A stretch of 6,776 nucleotides of DNA. It comes from Candidatus Thorarchaeota archaeon. GTDB taxonomy: Archaea; Asgardarchaeota; Thorarchaeia; Thorarchaeales; Thorarchaeaceae. Every line of letters starts with the position of its first letter. The first letter of the stretch is position 1. Of this stretch, positions 1 to 5,036 are shown one piece after another. The stretch is taken from positions 1 through 6,776 of the forward strand of contig JAEORI010000271.1 of the NCBI GenBank assembly GCA_016840965.1, given 5' to 3'. The translations under genes were made by a program, and so were the position numbers. The notes below the pieces were generated by a model that saw nothing but the letters and a program-made list of their open reading frames with translations, was not told where the DNA came from and ran no database searches.

Positions 1-669
1 GAGAATGTCCCAATCGACTATGATTTCTACAAGAAAATCGGTGTGGACAAGAAGTGGATGAACTACGAATGCTGGGCATGGTCTCAGGAGGAGCTTGACG
101 AAACACTGAATGGTATTGACAAGATCGACAAGGACTACGAGGTTAGGGAAAAGCGCACGACTCCAAAGCAAGAGCTACATCCAAAACAGGTTGCATCCCG
201 CCTCAAAAAACCCAACAAGATTGCCATCCCTTACTCACTGTGGCAAGCTGGATTCTTGTTCATAACTTGGTACTGTCCTTGGCTTGAGAGCAGCAAGATG
301 ATGGAGGAGTACTGTGCTGCGATGGCTGACTATGGCTTCCCTGAAACTATGTGGGTCGCATCCATCGATCACGCAAGGCAGGCAATCGTTATGCCTATTC
401 TCTGCTTTGACTGGACAGAGCCGGGCATCATGGAAAAGATTCGGGAGTTCAACCTTGAGACCACGAAGAGCTTCCTGAAGAAGGGCTGGCTTAACTATCG
501 ACCTGACCCGTTTGTCCATGCACCACAGACATTCAGTCAAGCAAAAGAATACTACAAGATGCTGGTCAAATTCCGAAAGGTCTTGGACCCGAACTTGATA
601 TTGCATCCAGGTCGTCTCGCAATCCCATGGGAGAGCGTCACGGACCTTCCCAACCCCGTAAAGAACTGA
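1..669 (+). CDS. FAD-linked oxidase/dehydrogenase, C-terminal part (5' end outside window)
   Basis: The reading frame is open from base 1 and ends at TGA 667-669, so the 222 residues seen are the C-terminal portion of a longer protein; a GTG at 43 is an internal valine, not a start. The end carries the hallmark of FAD-linked oxidases of the FAD_binding_4 / FAD-oxidase C-terminal type, a segment reading F-R-K-V-L-D-P-N-L-I-L-H-P-G-R near residues 191-205, equivalent to the family's LDPxGILxPG. The FAD-binding PP-loop domain would lie upstream and is not visible. Before the motif, a segment G-W-L-N-Y-R-P (about residues 161-167) stands where the vanillyl-alcohol-oxidase/p-cresol-hydroxylase group has GYGxYR; the GEHGxG motif of GlcD/D-lactate dehydrogenases is absent. 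The next gene encodes an iron-sulfur/CCG protein, the usual partner of glycolate- or lactate-oxidising flavoproteins. Expected role: cytoplasmic oxidation of a hydroxy acid or alcohol with electron transfer to that partner. The substrate cannot be assigned. Family call is firm; subfamily is by-eye inference. Confidence 0.85.
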   Translation, partial: ENVPIDYDFYKKIGVDKKWMNYECWAWSQEELDETLNGIDKIDKDYEVREKRTTPKQELHPKQVASRLKKPNKIAIPYSLWQAGFLFITWYCPWLESSKMMEEYCAAMADYGFPETMWVASIDHARQAIVMPILCFDWTEPGIMEKIREFNLETTKSFLKKGWLNYRPDPFVHAPQTFSQAKEYYKMLVKFRKVLDPNLILHPGRLAIPWESVTDLPNPVKN

Positions 670-708
670 AACCAAGGTGCGGAAAATGTTACAAAACATA
701 ACCACTAT

Positions 709-718
709 ATATCGATAT
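709..718. promoter_or_regulatory. TATA-like tract with a 10-base palindrome before the Fe-S gene
   Basis: The short gap between the oxidase and the iron-sulfur gene contains an AT-rich element CTATATAT (705-712) that resembles an archaeal TATA box, fused to a perfect palindrome ATATCGATAT (709-718). A TATA box here would place transcription initiation at roughly 730-738, at or beyond the ribosome binding site at 724-730. An internal promoter would therefore produce an almost leaderless message lacking that site. Read-through from the oxidase gene is at least as likely. The palindrome might be an operator or chance; there is no further support. Confidence 0.2.
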
Positions 719-723
719 GATAC

Positions 724-730
724 AAGGAGG
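724..730 (+). promoter_or_regulatory. Strong Shine-Dalgarno that decides the Fe-S gene start
   Basis: The run AAGGAGG ends 10 bases before ATG 741. It favours 741 over the in-frame ATG at 717, since the site would lie inside the coding sequence of the longer version, whose extra residues (M-I-Q-G-G-T-I-E) are simply translated Shine-Dalgarno region. Confidence 0.8.
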
Positions 731-740
731 AACGATTGAG

Positions 741-2057
741 ATGACAAGTCTAGAAGATCTTCGCAGGATAAATGCGAGGTGTATTCACTGCCGAGCATGC
801 CAATATGCTTACTCTGGAGAACCTGACCGAGAAGGAAAGGACGAGGAGTATACAGGAATGCTTCAAGGTTGCCCTGCTGGTCTATATTATGGTTGGGAAG
901 GATACTTCAATTCTGGAAAACAATGGATGGCACGCGCCTTTCTTAACAATGAACTACCTGCTAGCCAAGAACTTCTTGAGGTGGCTGAAGCTTGCACGAC
1001 CTGCGGCATGTGTGAGACGCAGTGTCCAAACTATATCGATACCGTTCATGTGACAGAAGAGTTGAGAGCAGCGATTATCGAAGCTGGAGTGGAACCTCTT
1101 CCAAAACATGCAAAGTTTCGTGATATGGTAAGCAATGAAGACATGAGGAATCCTTACAATGAAGCCCGAAGTGATCGAACAAAGTGGGCTCAAGATAAGT
1201 ATGCGGATAATATTGACAAAGATGTCAAGATTGGATATTTTGTAGGATGCACAGGTGCATATCGACAACAACATGTTGCTGACCGAACAGCATCAATCCT
1301 GAAGAAACTCGGTGTTGACTTCACAATCATCTCAGATGAAGTCTGTTGTGGTTCACCTATCTTGAGGACTGGCCAGAAAGCAGTGTTCAATGATGTAATG
1401 AAGAAGAACTTGGAACTCTTCAAGGACTTCGACCTCTTGCTCTTTTCATGTGCTGGGTGTTATAAGACAATTAGAAATGACTACCCGCGACTCAGTGGAA
1501 AGCCATTACCCTTCAAAGCACGGCACACTGTTGAATACGTCTACGACCTTCTGCAGGAGGGCAAATTGAAAATCAACAAATCCTACGATAAGAAAGTCAC
1601 CTGGCATGATCCATGTCATAGCATTCGTCATGTTGGTATTGCCATTGAAAAGGACATTCTCCACAACTCAACTAACTGGCTTCTCGACAGTAGGGCTGCA
1701 GAGAAGGCAAAGGAAGCACACTATGAAGTTCCACGAGTGGTTCTGAAGGCAATTCCAGGTCTCGAGTTAAATGAGATGTATAGGATCAAGGGCGATTCCT
1801 TCTGTTGCGGTGCTGGTGGAGGTGTGAAGGCACAATTCCCTGACATGGCTCTGTCAACATCAAAAGAGCGACTTCGCGAAGCTGCCTCGACTGGTGCAGA
1901 AATCCTGATGACATCCTGTCCTTTCTGCATCACCAACTTCAATGATGGAATTAAGGCATTGAAGAAAGAAGAGGAAGAAACAGGCAAGGACTTGTCTGAT
2001 GTTGGATCAAAGCTAAAGGTCGTTGAGCTTCTGGAAGTGCTCGATGAGCTGCTCTAA
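741..2057 (+). CDS. Iron-sulfur/CCG-domain oxidoreductase subunit (GlcF / HdrD / LutA-like)
   Basis: A 438-residue electron-transfer subunit, soluble with no membrane helix. The N-terminal part has two cysteine sets for 4Fe-4S clusters: C14xxC17xxC20 with a distant C44-P, and a canonical C85xxC88xxC91xxxC95-P. Two CCG (cysteine-rich) domains follow. The first is C170, C202-C203 and C237xxC240 (C-x31-CC-x33-CxxC). The second is C292, C355-C356 and C393xxC396 (C-x62-CC-x36-CxxC), including C-C-G-A-G-G-G-V. In HdrB such CCG motifs bind non-cubane 4Fe-4S clusters that act on disulfides; in GlcF and LutA relatives they pass electrons from a flavoprotein to quinone or another carrier. The FAD oxidase ending 71 bases upstream is the natural partner, and the two are probably one operon. 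Start 741 is chosen from the AAGGAGG site. Odd points: 23 residues separate C20 from C44 instead of the usual three, and the second CCG domain has about 24 extra residues between C292 and the CC pair. Electron acceptor and physiological substrate are unknown. Confidence 0.9.
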   Translation: MTSLEDLRRINARCIHCRACQYAYSGEPDREGKDEEYTGMLQGCPAGLYYGWEGYFNSGKQWMARAFLNNELPASQELLEVAEACTTCGMCETQCPNYIDTVHVTEELRAAIIEAGVEPLPKHAKFRDMVSNEDMRNPYNEARSDRTKWAQDKYADNIDKDVKIGYFVGCTGAYRQQHVADRTASILKKLGVDFTIISDEVCCGSPILRTGQKAVFNDVMKKNLELFKDFDLLLFSCAGCYKTIRNDYPRLSGKPLPFKARHTVEYVYDLLQEGKLKINKSYDKKVTWHDPCHSIRHVGIAIEKDILHNSTNWLLDSRAAEKAKEAHYEVPRVVLKAIPGLELNEMYRIKGDSFCCGAGGGVKAQFPDMALSTSKERLREAASTGAEILMTSCPFCITNFNDGIKALKKEEEETGKDLSDVGSKLKVVELLEVLDELL

Positions 2058-2065
2058 TCAAGATA

Positions 2066-2109
2066 TGCTGCAGAGCAATCTGTCCTCTGCAGCAGCAATC
2101 TTCTTTTTT
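2066..2109 (+). terminator. Stem-loop plus T-tract terminator after the oxidoreductase pair
   Basis: A perfect 10-base-pair stem (2066-2075 with 2085-2094, arms TGCTGCAGAG / CTCTGCAGCA) encloses a 9-base loop and is followed by a pyrimidine tract ending in six Ts (2104-2109). It starts 8 bases after the TAA of the iron-sulfur gene. It looks like an intrinsic terminator; in archaea the T-tract alone can terminate, so the stem may instead or also protect the 3' end. It also separates this unit from the next gene. Confidence 0.7.
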
Positions 2110-2120
2110 CTAATTATGTG

Positions 2121-2684
2121 ATGATTGCCATGCACAAACCCACTGAGCTAGTCATCGTTGAGCAATACAACCCTGAATGGACAGTGTGGTTTGAACGACT
2201 ATCATCCTTCCTCGAGTCACATATTGGTCGATGCATTCTCAGAATTGAACATGTGGGAAGTACAGCTATTCCTGGAATGGTTGCCAAACCTATTATCGAT
2301 ACGAATATTGTAATTCACATGTCTGAATTTGAAGAAACCAAATCAAAACTAGAAAGCATTGGCTACAAGCATCTTGGCGACCTAGGAATCTCAGGGAGAG
2401 AAGCCTTCGATTTGATTGACATTAAGCTAAGACAACAACTACCTCCTCATCACCTATATGTCTGCGACTCATGCAGTGAAGAACTTCATCGACATATCGC
2501 ATTTAGAGATTATTTACGTGAGCATCCTGATGTGGCCAATGAATACTCCAAGCTTAAGATGCATCTAGTCAAGCTATACGATGGAAACCGCGAGCTGTAT
2601 ATCAAAGGCAAGGACAGTTTGGTGCGTGATATTTTAGAAAAAGCACTACAATGGTTCGAAGATAGGTGTAATCACAAACCATGA
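2121..2684 (+). CDS. GrpB / UPF0157 family protein (nucleotidyltransferase-fold)
   Basis: A 187-residue protein, the usual length for the family. It shows the family landmarks in order: V-E-Q-Y-N-P-E-W (residues 13-20), E-H-V-G-S-T-A-I-P-G followed by A-K-P-I-I-D (43-60), H-H-L-Y-V-C (110-115), and R-H-I-A-F-R-D-Y-L-R-E-H-P (124-136). GrpB proteins share the nucleotidyltransferase fold and are found alone or fused to dephospho-CoA kinase or acetyltransferase domains; their biochemical role is not well established, so no reaction is assigned. The start is uncertain: in-frame GTG 2118, ATG 2121 and ATG 2130 are all possible and none has a Shine-Dalgarno. ATG 2121 is chosen as the first ATG; 2130 would still keep all conserved motifs. 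No clear TATA box is visible because the region at the expected distance is the preceding terminator stem, so weak read-through or an unrecognised promoter must drive it. It converges on the MFS gene with one base between stop codons. C115 and C118 form a CxxC near conserved histidines, possibly coincidental. Confidence 0.9.
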   Translation: MIAMHKPTELVIVEQYNPEWTVWFERLSSFLESHIGRCILRIEHVGSTAIPGMVAKPIIDTNIVIHMSEFEETKSKLESIGYKHLGDLGISGREAFDLIDIKLRQQLPPHHLYVCDSCSEELHRHIAFRDYLREHPDVANEYSKLKMHLVKLYDGNRELYIKGKDSLVRDILEKALQWFEDRCNHKP

Positions 2685-2685
2685 A

Positions 2686-3885
2686 TCATGTTTCCCTGAG
2701 AATTATTGCTAGTCCTATCATTGCTTCAACTATTAGAACCAGAACGACCAAGGCGGGAATGAAGCTACTAGTCAAATCCTTTAGATAACCCACTAGTATT
2801 GGTCCCGTGAAACCCATACATGCTCCTATTGAGAAAAATAGACCACCCGCGATTCCTGTGTATTCGGCTCCGACATCGGGTAAGTCCATCATGACCACGA
2901 GCATTAGTGGCATATGTGCTCCACTGACAATACCATAGATAATTAGTGAGGTTAGAAGAAACACCCCTGATGAAATTCCTGCTAAGTATATGCTGATACC
3001 CTCTATCAGAAGCACAATCGCAATTACTGGTTTCCTTGAGCCTGCAAGAGCAACTCCTGGGATGATAGCACTACCAACAAGTCCAACCCATGTTGGGACT
3101 GATGCCCATAGTCCTGCAGCTGCTGGATCAAGTCCTTTTTCCTCCAATAGAGTTGGAAGCCAATTCCCAAAACCATAGAATACAAGAAAGGACGAAGAAC
3201 CAATTACTGCCACCATCCAGACATACTTGTTTCTTAGCAAAGAGCGAACCGCACCTATCATAGACTTACTTCTAACATCATTATCTGAGTTGACGGATTG
3301 ATCTTTTGCCAGTAGAATCCAACTAACTGCAATCAAAAGACCAATAATTCCATAGAATGAGAACACATTCCGCCATGTACCAACGATTGGAAGAATAAGT
3401 GAATTTGTCAATGCCAGTGCTGATGCAGAACCAATAGCAGCTCCAGTCATGTAAATCCCTGATGCTAAACCTCGCTCCCGCCCCTCAAAAGATGCAGCTA
3501 CCACTTTCGCCAACCCAACCGAAACTGTTGGTCCTCCAAAACCGAAAAGGAATACCACAATGAAAAGTGATTCAAAATTGAAGACAAACGATCTGAGAAC
3601 TGCAGAAGATGAAATTAGGATAAGTCCTAGTGTTATCATCTTCTTTTGTCCAATACGATCGATGCTCACACCCACAGGGACTGAAAGAGGAACATACATC
3701 AGAATAACGCTACCCAAAATGATGCCCATTTCAACATAGTTCAATGTGAGGTCTGCTGCTATGACATTTACCAAAGGCGGAAGCGAAGAAAGAATTAGTC
3801 CAAATGCAAAATAAACAAGCCATGAGAGTGCTAGGATGATCCACCTGTAACTAGAAGCTTGAGATAGATTGGCATCATCAGTCAT
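2686..3885 (-). CDS. Major facilitator superfamily (MFS) transporter, 12 membrane helices
   Basis: A 399-residue integral membrane protein of typical MFS length. About twelve hydrophobic segments can be read, roughly residues 14-35, 52-74, 83-101, 106-127, 140-162, 176-193, 222-243, 258-280, 285-302, 307-330, 343-366 and 374-396, with a charged central loop at 194-221. MFS motif A lies between helices 2 and 3 (G72, D76-R77, G79, K81-K82), and a degenerate counterpart with R284-K285 lies between helices 8 and 9. An E-G-R-E-R-G-L-A-S-G segment (134-143) precedes helix 5, as is common in MFS_1 members of the anion/cyanate-like and related groups. The substrate and direction of transport cannot be assigned. 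The start is ATG at 3885-3883, supported by an AGGAG site 9 bases upstream. No neighbour points to a pathway: it diverges from the GNAT gene and converges on the GrpB gene. Confidence 0.93.
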   Translation of the reverse strand: MTDDANLSQASSYRWIILALSWLVYFAFGLILSSLPPLVNVIAADLTLNYVEMGIILGSVILMYVPLSVPVGVSIDRIGQKKMITLGLILISSSAVLRSFVFNFESLFIVVFLFGFGGPTVSVGLAKVVAASFEGRERGLASGIYMTGAAIGSASALALTNSLILPIVGTWRNVFSFYGIIGLLIAVSWILLAKDQSVNSDNDVRSKSMIGAVRSLLRNKYVWMVAVIGSSSFLVFYGFGNWLPTLLEEKGLDPAAAGLWASVPTWVGLVGSAIIPGVALAGSRKPVIAIVLLIEGISIYLAGISSGVFLLTSLIIYGIVSGAHMPLMLVVMMDLPDVGAEYTGIAGGLFFSIGACMGFTGPILVGYLKDLTSSFIPALVVLVLIVEAMIGLAIILRET

Positions 3886-3894
3886 TTCGCGATT

Positions 3895-3899
3895 CTCCT
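3895..3899 (-). promoter_or_regulatory. Ribosome binding site of the MFS transporter gene
   Basis: On the minus strand AGGAG stands 9 bases before ATG 3885-3883, in good position and consistent with this start. It implies a message with a real leader, so the promoter must lie further into the divergent intergenic region. Confidence 0.75.
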
Positions 3900-3979
3900 A
3901 CGGATTTGTGTAATTGTAAAAACGCAGTCGTAGTCTTACTGACTTTGTCAATATGCTCTCCGTGTATTAGTTGTTACTG

Positions 3980-3993
3980 TTGGTTGAAACCAA
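3980..3993. repeat. 14-base inverted repeat, possible operator
   Basis: Two perfect 6-base arms, TTGGTT and AACCAA, are separated by GA. The site lies mid-way in the divergent promoter region, about 95 bases from the MFS start and 115 bases from the GNAT start. This size and symmetry suit a dimeric helix-turn-helix regulator. No regulator gene is present in the window, and a chance palindrome of this size is possible. Confidence 0.3.
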
Positions 3994-4108
3994 ATATGGT
4001 CTAAATCCCATTATATGTTGTCAAATCCAAATTGAGCTCAAGTAACTATCCTTATCTAGGATTAAATTCACATTATGCTCGTTCTGAGATTTTGCATTCA
4101 TAGTACTT

Positions 4109-5017
4109 ATGTCCAAGAATACAGAATCTCTTGTTTTGCAGAAGGTATTACCAATGACAGAGACAATAGTCCGACCCCCCAAATTAGAGGAACGAACCTC
4201 TTTCTATCGAGTATATGGGACGGGAATGCCTAATGTTGATCGATTGACATTCGATGGATTCTCACGTTGGTGGAATCGTAGTAAGGTGCAAGGTGATTTA
4301 CCAAATCTATGGAGGGTCGCGGTTGTCGATAACCAGATTGTAGGTATAGCAATCAATGCTGTACTTGATAGTCTAAGTTGGGGTGCGATTTGGGAGCTCG
4401 TTGTGGATGAAGAATGGAGGAACAAAGGTATAGGCACAAGCCTTGTTCATGAGTCTGAAAAAGCCCTACTTGAGCGCAACCCGAATCTTACACATTTTGT
4501 GTGGGGTGTTAAAATGCACAACCTCCGAGCCATTCCTTTCATCGAGCGGCTTGGCTATGGCATCCAATCCCTTGTAATACGACTGGATGGGAATGCGACA
4601 CCTACACTGCCTGAACAAACCCTCGATGTGAATATTGCTAGACTCGATGATATTCCAACTCTATTGCATCTTGTCCCTGACAATTACTGGGGTCATAGGG
4701 ATCATAAAATGCTTGAATATTCGATTCGGGGAGGAAACTCATATGTCCTGAAAGAAAGGTCTAGTAATATGGTTGTAGGATTTGTTCGCCTTGAGTATGA
4801 TTCAGACCAGATTGACTCAACAGTTATTACTTTCAGCTATCGACCAGGTTATGGCATAAAGGTCATTGACGCGGCTATCAACGAAGTTTCTACTAGAAAG
4901 GCAATTTTCTGGGTGCAGGATAGACATGAGGATATCCTTGACCATTTCTATGCTGAAGGATTCCAAAGGACTGAAGCAGAATTTGTGGCGAGAAAAAGGG
5001 TCAAGAGTTTACAATAG
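4109..5017 (+). CDS. Tandem GNAT-family N-acetyltransferase-like protein
   Basis: A 302-residue protein with two GNAT-like halves. The first (about residues 17-160) has the order expected of the fold: a beta strand with I-V-R-P (20-23), a strand reading V-G-I-A-I-N (78-83), then acetyl-CoA-binding motif A, E-L-V-V-D-E-E-W followed by R104-N-K-G-I-G109, and the helix around N138 leading into F-I-E-R-L-G-Y (144-150). The second half (about 172-297) opens with a similar strand (V-N-I-A-R-L-D-D-I), repeats V-V-G-F-V and ends with H-F-Y-A-E-G-F-Q, but the pyrophosphate loop is degenerate (R245-P-G-Y-G-I). This two-domain layout is known from, for example, mycothiol synthase, where typically only one half is catalytic. 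Acceptor substrate unknown; expected cytosolic. Start ATG 4109 has no Shine-Dalgarno and may be leaderless. ATG 4154, 8 bases after a weak GAAGG, would remove 15 poorly conserved residues and begin just before the first GNAT strand, so it is a serious alternative. It converges on the surface protein gene with 19 bases between stops. Confidence 0.87.
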   Translation: MSKNTESLVLQKVLPMTETIVRPPKLEERTSFYRVYGTGMPNVDRLTFDGFSRWWNRSKVQGDLPNLWRVAVVDNQIVGIAINAVLDSLSWGAIWELVVDEEWRNKGIGTSLVHESEKALLERNPNLTHFVWGVKMHNLRAIPFIERLGYGIQSLVIRLDGNATPTLPEQTLDVNIARLDDIPTLLHLVPDNYWGHRDHKMLEYSIRGGNSYVLKERSSNMVVGFVRLEYDSDQIDSTVITFSYRPGYGIKVIDAAINEVSTRKAIFWVQDRHEDILDHFYAEGFQRTEAEFVARKRVKSLQ

Positions 5018-5036
5018 CCTAAAGCTAGTTTCTCTA

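Larger units (their letters stand above)
3886..4108. promoter_or_regulatory. Divergent intergenic region between the MFS and GNAT genes
   Basis: This is the longest gene-free stretch in the window (223 bases), lying between two divergent genes, and must hold both promoters. It is AT-rich. For the plus strand, TATA-like candidates are TTATATG (4011-4017) and the ATTAAATTC / CATTATG area (4061-4077); for the minus strand nothing stands out clearly. A perfect inverted repeat TTGGTT-GA-AACCAA (3980-3993) and a smaller AGTC-TTACT-GACT (3932-3944) could be regulator sites. No open reading frame, RNA gene or repeat family is apparent. Confidence 0.5.

Noticed and set aside
43..45. GTG as the start of the first gene.
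   Set aside because: The frame is open to base 1 and the protein lacks its FAD-binding domain, so the gene continues beyond the window.
717..740. ATG 717 as the start of the iron-sulfur protein.
   Set aside because: The extra eight residues are the translated Shine-Dalgarno region; ATG 741 sits 10 bases after AAGGAGG.
235..798. Minus-strand open frame of 187 codons opposite the oxidase gene.
   Set aside because: It lies almost wholly antisense to the well-conserved FAD-oxidase C-terminus, has no family resemblance, and is a by-product of the codon pattern on the other strand.
2463..2474. CxxC (C115, C118) in the GrpB-family protein as a zinc site.
   Set aside because: A cysteine after HHLYV is common in relatives as far as I recall, and no second cysteine pair is present; a metal site with nearby histidines cannot be supported from sequence alone.
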